Assembly: GCA_965249005.1 (NCBI GenBank)
Contig: CBDFLD010000019.1
Coordinates: 434,001 to 498,000, forward strand
Direction: 5' to 3'
Source: CBDFLD01 sp965249005
GTDB taxonomy: Bacteria > Acidobacteriota > UBA6911
DNA length: 64,000 nt
In this document: positions 18,168 through 26,183 of the stretch, one piece after another
How the letters are laid out: each line of letters starts with the position of its first letter
Position numbering within the stretch: position 1 is the stretch's first letter
The notes under the pieces: generated by a model
The model's database searches: none
What the model was told of the DNA's origin: nothing
Seen by the model: only the letters and a program-made list of their open reading frames with translations
Program-made: the position numbers and the translations under genes

Positions 18168-19622
18168 ATGAGCAATTCCAAAACGTCCAGGTCCGCTGAG
18201 ATCCGGGCCCGTCTAGACCATCCCATCATTGACGCGGACGGGCACCAAATTGAGTTCGAACCGGCATTGCTGGATCATTTGGAAGGCGTCGGAGGACGTT
18301 CCCTCGTTGCACGCTTCAAGACTTGGGGTGACGAAAGCTTGTTCCAATGGTACCGCGCGACGCCCGAAGAGCGCCGCGACCGTAGACTCCACCGGATTAC
18401 CTGGTGGGGAATGCCGACCAAAAACACGCTGGACCGGGCCACGGCCTCGCTCCCAAAGCTCTATTACGATCGGCTGGATGAGATCGGCATCGACTTTTCT
18501 GTGCTCTATCCGACGTTTGGTCTTCCCATTCCTCACATCGCAGACGACGAGTTGCGTCGCGGTGCGTGTCGGGCCTTCAATAACTTTTACGCGGAGGCCT
18601 ACAAAGATTTCACGGACCGCCTGTGTCCCGTGGCGATCATTCCGATGCACACGCCGGAAGAGGCGATCGACGAACTCGAATACGCGGTACGTGTGCTCGG
18701 TTTGAAGGCGGTGATGTGTGCCGGTTTCGTGCACCGACCGATCGAAGCGATCGCGCGCGAGTCGCCGAGCGCCGCTTCGGACGCAATTTGGTTGGACACT
18801 TTCGGTCTGGATAGCCAGTACGACTATGATCCGGTTTGGGCGAAGTGCGAAGAGCTGAAAATCAACCCGGCTTTTCATTCCTCCGGTTTCGGTTGGGGCT
18901 CCCGGACTTCTACCTCGAATTACATCTACAATCATATTGGCATGTTTGCGGCAGCGGGCGAAGCCTTGTGCAAGGCTCTTTTCCTGGGCGGAGTCACACG
19001 TCGCTTTCCTAATCTGAAGTTTGCTTTCCTGGAAGGAGGCGTCGGCTGGGCCTGTAGTCTCTATGGGGATCTGTGCGGGCACTGGGAGAAGCGCAATCGT
19101 GAAAGCCTGGAAAACTACAACCCCGCAAATCTCGATCGCGAGCTGATGGGGAGCCTCTACCGTGAACATGGCGGAAAGATGGTCGAAGGTAAGATAGATC
19201 AACTCGACAAGACGCTCGGAATCCTTGCGTCAACGCGCGAGCAGCCGGAGATGCTGGACGAATTTGCTGCTTGTCGTATCAATCGACTCGAGGATGTTCG
19301 TGATCTCTTTGTGCCCCGCTTCTACTTTGGCTGCGAGGCGGATGACCCCACGAACTCACTGGCATTCAACCGCAAGTTGAATCGGTTCGGAGCCCAGCTC
19401 AACACGTTGTTCGGTTCCGACATCGGCCACTGGGATGTGCCTGATGTGAGAGGAGTCGTGGAAGAGGCCTATGAGCTGGTCGAAGACAATTTGATAACGG
19501 AAGAGGATTTCAGAAATTTTGTCTTCACCAATCCTATTTCTTTCTTTACGAGTTTGAACCCGGCCTTTTTCGAGGGAACCGTCGTCGAGCAGGCAGCACG
19601 GGAAGTGATCGCTCAAGACTGA
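18168..19622 (+). CDS. Amidohydrolase-2 family TIM-barrel hydrolase/decarboxylase (copy 1)
   Basis: This 484-residue protein is of the amidohydrolase-related (PF04909-like) family. It has IDADGHQIEFE near residue 25, FHSSGFGWGSR in mid-barrel, CEADDP and LFGSDIGHWDVPD near the C-terminus, where the Asp would be the last metal ligand. The N-terminal DxDGH replaces the usual DxHxH, a feature shared with the copy at 37313. Members are non-oxidative decarboxylases or C-N/C-C hydrolases of aromatic or unsaturated acids. It follows hyuB by 25 bases behind AGGAAAGG. Confidence 0.8.
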   Translation: MSNSKTSRSAEIRARLDHPIIDADGHQIEFEPALLDHLEGVGGRSLVARFKTWGDESLFQWYRATPEERRDRRLHRITWWGMPTKNTLDRATASLPKLYYDRLDEIGIDFSVLYPTFGLPIPHIADDELRRGACRAFNNFYAEAYKDFTDRLCPVAIIPMHTPEEAIDELEYAVRVLGLKAVMCAGFVHRPIEAIARESPSAASDAIWLDTFGLDSQYDYDPVWAKCEELKINPAFHSSGFGWGSRTSTSNYIYNHIGMFAAAGEALCKALFLGGVTRRFPNLKFAFLEGGVGWACSLYGDLCGHWEKRNRESLENYNPANLDRELMGSLYREHGGKMVEGKIDQLDKTLGILASTREQPEMLDEFAACRINRLEDVRDLFVPRFYFGCEADDPTNSLAFNRKLNRFGAQLNTLFGSDIGHWDVPDVRGVVEEAYELVEDNLITEEDFRNFVFTNPISFFTSLNPAFFEGTVVEQAAREVIAQD

Positions 19623-19671
19623 ACGCACCCTTCATTCCCATCATTGCGTGGGCTGAATCAGCAACGACCGG

Positions 19672-21315
19672 ATGCTCGATCTATCTTTCGCCACACCCAA
19701 TCGGTTCGGCCCGTCACGCTCAGCCGTCATGAGTACCCGCGGGATGGTTGTTACCAGCCAGCCCTTCGCGGCCTGGGTGGGGATCGACATCTTGCGGCAG
19801 GGTGGAAATGCGATCGATGCGGCGGTTGCAACCGCCGCCATGCTCAACGTCATAGAGCCGATGTCGACCGGTATCGGGGGTGACGCCTTCGGGCTCATTT
19901 ACGAAGCAGAGACCAAGACGATTCTGGGTTTGAACGGCAGCGGGCGTTCTGCACACGCGGCATCACTGGAAGAATATCGGCACCGCGTCGCGAGTGAAAG
20001 GGTTGTCGGCGACCAGGAGATTCCAAGCAACAGCATGCTGGCTGTTACCGTGCCGGGGGCCGTGGATGGATGGGCCACGGTGCTGGAGCGCTGTGGTCGC
20101 ATGACCTTCAGGGAAGTGCTCGCCCCGGCGATTGCAGCGGCGGAAGCCGGTTTTGCCGTGGCGCCCCAGACATCTCAGTCGTGGGAGATGTTCGGTGGGG
20201 CCTTGGCCCGGTTTCCAGACTCCGCCAAGACTTGGCTATACCCGGATGGTCACGCGCCTCGACCGGGGGAGTTGTTCAGGAATCCAAATTTGGCTCGGAC
20301 GCTAGGGATGATCGCCGAGGGAGGTCGCGACGCTTTCTATCGGGGAAACGTTGCCGACGCCATCGTCAATTTCTCGGAAGCGAACGGCGGTTTCTTCGCG
20401 CGGGAGGATTTTGCGGACCATAGCTCGACCTGGGTCGAGCCCCTCTCGATTGGATATCGCGGATACGACATTCTGGAGCTTCCGCCAAACGGGCAGGGTG
20501 TCGCCGTGCTGGAGGCCTTGCAGATTCTGTCACAGGAGCACTTGGCAGAGCGCGGATACGGCAATGTAGATACGGCCCACATCCAGATCGAAGCCTTGAA
20601 GATGTCGTTACACGACGCCAAGCAGTACGTCACGGATCCGGCGAAGGCCGAGATCCCGGTTGAACGATTGCTTTCGCTCGAATACGCCAAACAACAGCAT
20701 GGGCGGATCGATCTGGCGCAGGCGATCGATCCACTCGGCCCGACTGGAGCGAGCGGTGATACGGTCTATCTGTGCGTTGCGGACGCGGAAGGCAACGTCG
20801 TGTCGTTCATCAACAGTATCTTTCATCCATGGGGTAGTGGCTTGACGGTTGGAGATACGGGTATCGTTTTGCAGAATCGGGGGTCCAGCTTCTCGCTCGA
20901 TCCGGACCACCCCAACGTGATCGCTTCGCACAAGCGCACGCGGCATACGATCTTGCCGGCGATGATCTTACAAGAAGGGAGTCCTGTCGTGGCTTTCGGC
21001 TGTGTAGGAGGAGACGTTCAGCCGCAGGGACAACTCCAGTTTCTTTGTAACGTGATTGACTTTGGGATGAATCTGCAGGATGCCCTCGATGCTCCCCGGT
21101 GGCGCTATGACGGTGGAACCAGTATCGCGCTGGAATCTGGTATGCCCTCGGGTCTTTGGGAGGGTTTTGGGGAAGGTTTGGCCGATCGTGGACATGAGAT
21201 GGGCGCAAGCGATGGATTCTTCGGCGGAGGACAGGCCCTAATGGTTCACCCCGAGTTTGGAACCTTCCAGGGCGGCTCCGATTCGCGACGCGATGGATGC
21301 GCGATAGGGTACTAG
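19672..21315 (+). CDS. Gamma-glutamyltransferase-like Ntn hydrolase
   Basis: The 547-residue protein is of the gamma-glutamyltranspeptidase family, with GGNAIDAAVATAAMLNVIEP and STGIGGDAFGL at the N-terminus. The candidate autoprocessing/nucleophile Thr lies in SGDTVYLCVADAEGN, where the family usually reads T-T-H-x-S-V-V-D-x-x-G-N. The nucleophile is kept but the neighbouring His is not. There is no signal peptide, so unlike classical GGT it should be cytoplasmic. It may hydrolyse gamma-glutamyl or other N-acyl amide intermediates. It starts at ATG 19672. Confidence 0.82.
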   Translation: MLDLSFATPNRFGPSRSAVMSTRGMVVTSQPFAAWVGIDILRQGGNAIDAAVATAAMLNVIEPMSTGIGGDAFGLIYEAETKTILGLNGSGRSAHAASLEEYRHRVASERVVGDQEIPSNSMLAVTVPGAVDGWATVLERCGRMTFREVLAPAIAAAEAGFAVAPQTSQSWEMFGGALARFPDSAKTWLYPDGHAPRPGELFRNPNLARTLGMIAEGGRDAFYRGNVADAIVNFSEANGGFFAREDFADHSSTWVEPLSIGYRGYDILELPPNGQGVAVLEALQILSQEHLAERGYGNVDTAHIQIEALKMSLHDAKQYVTDPAKAEIPVERLLSLEYAKQQHGRIDLAQAIDPLGPTGASGDTVYLCVADAEGNVVSFINSIFHPWGSGLTVGDTGIVLQNRGSSFSLDPDHPNVIASHKRTRHTILPAMILQEGSPVVAFGCVGGDVQPQGQLQFLCNVIDFGMNLQDALDAPRWRYDGGTSIALESGMPSGLWEGFGEGLADRGHEMGASDGFFGGGQALMVHPEFGTFQGGSDSRRDGCAIGY

Positions 21316-21404
21316 GTCTTGCCACAGTGCCATGAATGAAGTGGAGGCCATGATCCGCGGTTCATGAAAGATCTGAAGCTTTCGGTCTGAGATCGTCAAA
21401 AAGG

Positions 21405-23192
21405 ATGAAAAAGGAAAACGATAGACTGGATGACGCGCTGGGACTCCGTGAGCCCATCGGTCGCAGGGACTTCCTCAACGGCGCCATGCTCAGTACCGCC
21501 GCGATGTGGTCCACGAATCTATCTCCCATGTCGCTTTTTGCGCGAAGCGGGTCAAAAGGGCCGGGTGGCGGCCACTGGAGTGGGAATACCGAGGACGTTT
21601 TCGCTGCCGGTCATGCGATTCGTGATGGCGCGTATGACGATCCAGAGCTGGCTGCCTCGGATACCGGTGAAGTGTTTGATCGTGTGATCGTCGGGGGCGG
21701 CTTCAGTGGATTGGGAGCAGCGTACTACTGCAACCGGACCAAGGGGGCCGGGGCCAGAGTTCTGGTCTTGGAAAACCATCGAACCCTCGGTGGCAACGCG
21801 CGCAGGGACGAATTCACCGTCGGAGGCAAGACGCTCTACGCACCTCAGGCGTCGATCGTGGCGCAGGACTTGCCACCGGCGTTTGCCCTGCCGCCGGAAG
21901 TGGACGGCCTTTTCGAGCGGCTCGGTGTACGCTCCGAAGAGATCCAGATCCCGGTGGAGGCCTCCGCGTTCAGCGTTTTCTGGGATGATCCTGCAGTTAG
22001 GGGAAGGGCGCGATGGTACGCCAACGTGATGGAAGCGCCGTTGCAGGAGGCGGAGCGAGCGGAGTTGATGGAGTTCTTCGGCACGGTCATGCCCTTCTAT
22101 CAGAGACCGGACTGGGAAGCCGAGCTTGTGAGACTCGACAAGTTCTCTTTCAAAGACTACGCGGAGAGCGAGCGGCATTGGACAACCCTGCTCAACGTGA
22201 TGCATCCAGACCTGGCAGTGTTCTTCAGCTTGCCGGAACACGTATCGACCGCGGCGGTGTACGCTCAGTTCGGTGGCGGCCCGCGTCCTCTGTATTGCTT
22301 TCCGGGAGGGAATTCGGGGTTCTTGCGGTATCTGATGAAGCACTTGATCCCGGAGTCTATTCCAGGCGGCAAGAGCACACACGAGATCATTCAGAACAAG
22401 GTTAACCCCGCTGCGCTCGATCGCGACGAGAATCCAGTCCGGGTCCGGCTTGGTGCGAGCGCGGTGAGGGTGGAGCACGAAGGCAGCCCGGAGTCGTCGG
22501 AAGTGGTGCGAGTGACCTATCTCCACAACGGCAAACTCCATCGGGTGCGGGCCCGCGGTGTGATCATGGCGGGAGGCGGGTACATCACGCAGCACGTCGT
22601 GCGCGATCTTCTCCCGGAAAAGCACGAAGCGTACCGCAAATTCAGATACGCGCCGATTCTTCAGATCAACGTGGCTCTCCACAACTCGCGTGCCCTCGAC
22701 AAGGCGGGCTTGAACTTCATTTCCAGCTATCACGACGGTTTTGGAGTCGGACTCTACCTCTACGAGAAGATGTCGGCGGCAGGCTTGAATCCGGATCGCG
22801 ACCCGGAACGCCCCAACGTGGTAGGGATGGCCGTCCCGATGCTCTACCCCGGTTTGTCCATCGAGGGGCAGACGACCAAGGGACGCATGGAGATGTTGGA
22901 AACTTCCTTCAAATCATACGAACGGAGAACCCGAGAAGATTTGGTCCGGTTGCTGGGGCCTTCGGGTTTTGACCCGAAACGGGATATTGCGGGGATTTCG
23001 ATTAGTCGTTGGGGGCATCACGGCTATACTTTCCCATATCCGGGAATCTACAGCGATGGAGCGGTGGAGACGTCGAGAAAACCTCAAGGCCGGATTGCTT
23101 TCGCCCATACCGACCTCGAGAGGTTCTCTCACATGATGGGGGCGGTCGCTCAGGGCTACCGTGCCGTAAAAGACTTGGAAGATCGAACCTAG
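21405..23192 (+). CDS. Tat-exported FAD/NAD(P)-binding oxidoreductase (spermidine dehydrogenase-like)
   Basis: The 595-residue flavoprotein has a twin-arginine signal (GRRDFLNGA, Arg20-Arg21), then a Rossmann FAD motif VIVGGGFSGLGAA near residue 90 and ENHRTLGGNARR. The C-terminal part contains GISISRWGHHGYTFPYPG and ends with a canonical FAD-contacting segment (RIAFAHTDLERFSHMMGA). The layout resembles periplasmic spermidine dehydrogenase-type amine oxidising flavoproteins. It may oxidise an amine outside the cytoplasm. ATG 21405 follows AAAAAGG; the 89-bp gap before it shows no clear promoter or terminator. Confidence 0.78.
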   Translation: MKKENDRLDDALGLREPIGRRDFLNGAMLSTAAMWSTNLSPMSLFARSGSKGPGGGHWSGNTEDVFAAGHAIRDGAYDDPELAASDTGEVFDRVIVGGGFSGLGAAYYCNRTKGAGARVLVLENHRTLGGNARRDEFTVGGKTLYAPQASIVAQDLPPAFALPPEVDGLFERLGVRSEEIQIPVEASAFSVFWDDPAVRGRARWYANVMEAPLQEAERAELMEFFGTVMPFYQRPDWEAELVRLDKFSFKDYAESERHWTTLLNVMHPDLAVFFSLPEHVSTAAVYAQFGGGPRPLYCFPGGNSGFLRYLMKHLIPESIPGGKSTHEIIQNKVNPAALDRDENPVRVRLGASAVRVEHEGSPESSEVVRVTYLHNGKLHRVRARGVIMAGGGYITQHVVRDLLPEKHEAYRKFRYAPILQINVALHNSRALDKAGLNFISSYHDGFGVGLYLYEKMSAAGLNPDRDPERPNVVGMAVPMLYPGLSIEGQTTKGRMEMLETSFKSYERRTREDLVRLLGPSGFDPKRDIAGISISRWGHHGYTFPYPGIYSDGAVETSRKPQGRIAFAHTDLERFSHMMGAVAQGYRAVKDLEDRT

Positions 23193-23204
23193 ATTGAGTC
23201 GAAT

Positions 23205-24329
23205 ATGACAACCCCCGACGTTTACGTTGCCATCGATGGAGCAAAAGCTCTCAGGGAGCAACCGGAGAAAGGGCACAACCGATGGCATCCCGATATCCGG
23301 CCGGTCGTGACGGTGGATCAAGATCAAGTTGTTGGAATCGAGACGCTCGATGCGTTTGACGGTCAAATTACCTCAGGATCCATTGCTGATGATATTGGAC
23401 GCGTGAACCTCAATCGGGTTCACCCCTTGACCGGACCGGTCTACATAAACGACGCCGAACCGGGGGACATTCTGGAAGTGACCATCCTGGAGGTCGCGCC
23501 CCGGCCCTTCGCTTTCACTGTGCAAGTGCCTGGGTTCGGTTTTCTCAGGGATGTTTTTACCGCGCCGCATATCATCCGGTGGAGAATCAGTGAAGGCTAT
23601 GCCACATCAGAGGACTTGCCCGGTGTGCGCTTGCCCGGTGCGCCATTTATGGGTGTCATCGGCGTTGCTCCGTCGCACGAGCTCCTGGAAAAGATCAACC
23701 GCCGCGAGTCCGACCTTGCGGATCGCGGCGGCGCGGTCCTCCTTCCAGACCCCAAGGATGCTGTGCCGGAGGACCCCGCCCTTGCCCGATCTGCACTTCG
23801 GACGATCGCCCCACACGAAACGGGTGGCAATGTCGACATCAAGCAGCTGACAAAAGGAACGACCGTACGCATTCCTGTCTATGCGCCGGGAGCTCTCTTT
23901 TCCGTGGGCGACGCTCACTTTGCCCAGGGTGACAATGAAAGTTGTGGAACGGCTGTCGAGATGGCGGCGGTGTTGTATTGTTCGTTCAAGATCATCAAGG
24001 GAGCGGCGGGGGCCGGCAGCGTTCGAGAGATGCAATTCTATAGTAACGACTATATCGATCCAGCGGGGATCGGTGTGCCCCGTCGCTTCTTTGCCACAAC
24101 CGGTCAATCGTATACCCGAGAGGGAGTGAATCACTCAGAAGATGCAACCGTCGCGGCGCGCAATGCCTTGCTCAACATGATCGACCATCTTGTCGATGAA
24201 CGCGGTTTTACTTCACAGCAAGCGTATGCCATTTGCAGTGTCGCCGTTGATCTCAAGATCAGCGAAATGGTTGATGTTCCCAATTTTGTGGTGTCCGCCT
24301 TTCTGCCTCTGGACATCTTTGTCGAATGA
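23205..24329 (+). CDS. Acetamidase/formamidase family enzyme
   Basis: The 374-residue protein matches the FmdA/AmdA family: HNRWHPDIRPV near the N-terminus, GPVYINDAEPGDILEV, GGNVDIKQLTKGTT, LFSVGDAHFAQGDNESCGTA with the metal-site residues, and a C-terminal AYAICSVAVDLKISEMVD. These Zn/Fe-dependent enzymes hydrolyse formamide or small amides to acid plus ammonia. It starts 12 bases after the flavoprotein gene. In this setting it could remove N-formyl groups produced by oxidative demethylation or ring cleavage. Confidence 0.88.
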   Translation: MTTPDVYVAIDGAKALREQPEKGHNRWHPDIRPVVTVDQDQVVGIETLDAFDGQITSGSIADDIGRVNLNRVHPLTGPVYINDAEPGDILEVTILEVAPRPFAFTVQVPGFGFLRDVFTAPHIIRWRISEGYATSEDLPGVRLPGAPFMGVIGVAPSHELLEKINRRESDLADRGGAVLLPDPKDAVPEDPALARSALRTIAPHETGGNVDIKQLTKGTTVRIPVYAPGALFSVGDAHFAQGDNESCGTAVEMAAVLYCSFKIIKGAAGAGSVREMQFYSNDYIDPAGIGVPRRFFATTGQSYTREGVNHSEDATVAARNALLNMIDHLVDERGFTSQQAYAICSVAVDLKISEMVDVPNFVVSAFLPLDIFVE

Positions 24330-24378
24330 GCTGGACGCGACAGGAGTGGCGCCTAGCAACTCGCGAGGGAATCTGTAT

Positions 24379-24777
24379 ATGACTTTGAAGGAACCGAGAG
24401 TATTTAGGGTTAACGACGAAAACCTGAAGGAAGTAGTCCCGGGCGCTCTGTACATGAAGCACGCGTATGGTGATGACATGAGTGTCGCCATGTTCAAGTT
24501 CCTCAAGGGTAAGGGGAGCGAGGCGCCCGCGGAAACGCACGCGCACGGGGAGGAAGTAGGAATCGTATTGAAGGGCACCACCAGAGTTTACGGACCGGAC
24601 GGGACGGAGTACGTGGCCAAGGCGGGCGAGGTGATCATCATACCGGCCGGCTGGAAGCATAGCGGTACGTTCGATGATGATGAGGACTGCGTGTTGCTTT
24701 GTGTGGCCTATCCGAAGCGGACGGAAGACCTCGGCCCGGAGGACGAAACGCCCAGGCCGGTGGGGTTCGATCGATAG
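24379..24777 (+). CDS. Small cupin-domain protein (2)
   Basis: This 132-residue cupin has ETHAHGEEVG (two His plus Glu) and a second motif around WKHSG. It is a close relative of the cupin at 12995. ATG 24379 was chosen because GAGGGA lies upstream; the longer open frame from 24190 only overlaps the formamidase gene. It sits directly before the grdB-like gene, within 53 bases, so it is probably co-transcribed with it. Confidence 0.8.
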   Translation: MTLKEPRVFRVNDENLKEVVPGALYMKHAYGDDMSVAMFKFLKGKGSEAPAETHAHGEEVGIVLKGTTRVYGPDGTEYVAKAGEVIIIPAGWKHSGTFDDDEDCVLLCVAYPKRTEDLGPEDETPRPVGFDR

Positions 24778-24830
24778 AGCGTTGACGAACGACCGAGCGC
24801 GGGCAGAGTTTTTCAGAAGGAAGGTTTGAA

Positions 24831-26162
24831 ATGTCACAATCATGCATCCGTGTCGTGCACTACATCAACCAGTTCTTTGGCGGAATTGGCGGCGAAGAGC
24901 ATGCGGATGTCGGTCTGGAGATTAGAGAAGGAGCCGTGGGACCTGGCACCGGACTTGCGCAACTGTTCGGTGAGCGGGGAGAGGTGGTGGCGACGCTCAT
25001 TTGTGGTGACAACCACTTCAGTAATGATTCGGCTGGGGTCGTGGCAGCAATTCTCGAAGAGGTGCGTGATCGAAACCCCGATGTATTCGTTGCGGGGCCG
25101 GCTTTCAACGCCGGACGTTATGGGTTTGCTTGTGGCGAGGTGGCCCGGGCGGTATCAACCGAGATGCAGATTCCGGCCGTGACCGGAATGTATTCTGAAA
25201 ACCCGGCAACGGACACCTATCGCAAGGTAAGCGGTGTGTGGATTCTGCCCACGGGCGCGATGGCGGCGGACATGCGCAACGTGCTTCCTGAGCTGGCCCA
25301 GTTTGTGCTGAAAGTTGGAAGCGGCGCGGCAATCGGTCCAGCCAAGGCTGAAGGTTATGTTCCTACGGGTCGACGCAAGCTCGAGTCTACGGGGGTAGCG
25401 GGAGCGGAAAGAGCATTGTCCATGCTTTTGGATAAGCTGAACGGGAAGCCGTACGAGACGGAAATTCCCGTGGAGCACTTGGAGCAGATTCCCCCGGCGA
25501 CCCTTGCGAAAGACGTCAAGAAGGCAAGGGTGGCCGTTATCACAACTTCGGGTCTGGTTCCTAAAGGCAACCCGGACGGCTTCCGAATGTTCAACGCCTC
25601 TGAATGGCGTACGTACCCCCTGCCAAACCGGCCTGCTCTACGATCGGAGGACTGGGAAGTCATTCATGGCGGTTTCAATACAGCTTATGCGCAGGCAAAC
25701 CCAAACCTGGTGCTGCCGCTGGATGCATTGCGCGCCCTGGCGGGGAGCCAATTCGGGGAATTGCACGATCATTTCTACTCGATAACCGGTGTGGGTACGG
25801 CGTTGTCGGTAGCCAGGCGCGCAGGCGAGGAGATCGCAACATCCATGCGCGGTGCGCAGATCGACGCGGCCTTGCTTGTCGCGACCTGAGGAACCTGTAC
25901 GCGCTGCGGGGCGGCGCTATCGAAGGAACTGGACCGAGCAGGTATTCCGGTGGTGACGATCTCGGCAATGGCCCAGTTGGCGGAGCAGGTTGGAGCATCG
26001 CGCGTCGTGGTCGGCCGAAAAATTCCCCATCCCTGCGGGGAACCAACTCAAGCCCCGGAATTTGATTTCAAGATCCGTAAGGAAGTGGTAGAAGCGGCGA
26101 TAAACGCTCTAACGGCAGATGTCTCGGCGCCCACGGTCTTTCGCCCAGCACACAACATGTGA
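24831..26162 (+). CDS. grdB: Glycine/sarcosine/betaine-reductase-type selenoprotein B (Sec at in-frame UGA)
   Basis: The complete product is 443 residues, with selenocysteine at residue 353 encoded by TGA 25887-25889. The N-terminus has IRVVHYINQFFGGIGGEEHA, and then ICGDNHF, GPAFNAGRYGFACG and TGMYSENP, all hallmarks of GrdB/GrdF/GrdH substrate-specific subunits. After the UGA the same frame continues GTCTRCGAALSKELDRAGIP and ends with IPHPCGEP, matching the conserved C-terminus. The redox motif is U-x2-C-x2-C (Sec353, Cys356, Cys359). In glycine, sarcosine and betaine reductases this subunit attacks the substrate C-N bond and hands the carbon skeleton to GrdA. A naive reading stops at UGA and gives a 352-residue stump. 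AAGGAAGG precedes ATG 24831. Whether it is GrdB, F or H in specificity cannot be told. Confidence 0.93.
25901..25917 (+). promoter_or_regulatory. Candidate bacterial SECIS hairpin of the grdB-like gene
   Basis: Eleven bases after the UGA (25887-25889) a 7-bp stem gcgctgc / gcggcgc (one U-G pair) encloses a GGG loop at 25908-25910. The first loop base is 19 nt past the UGA. Bacterial SECIS elements need a hairpin whose loop lies about 16-37 nt downstream and has G in the first two loop positions; both conditions are met. This is a secondary-structure prediction made by eye. Confidence 0.75.
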
Positions 26163-26183
26163 GAAGAAGAGTAGGAGCGGTCA

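Noticed and set aside
25950..26162. A separate 70-residue gene after the grdB-like stop
   Set aside because: It is the C-terminal end of the GrdB-like selenoprotein, in frame through UGA.
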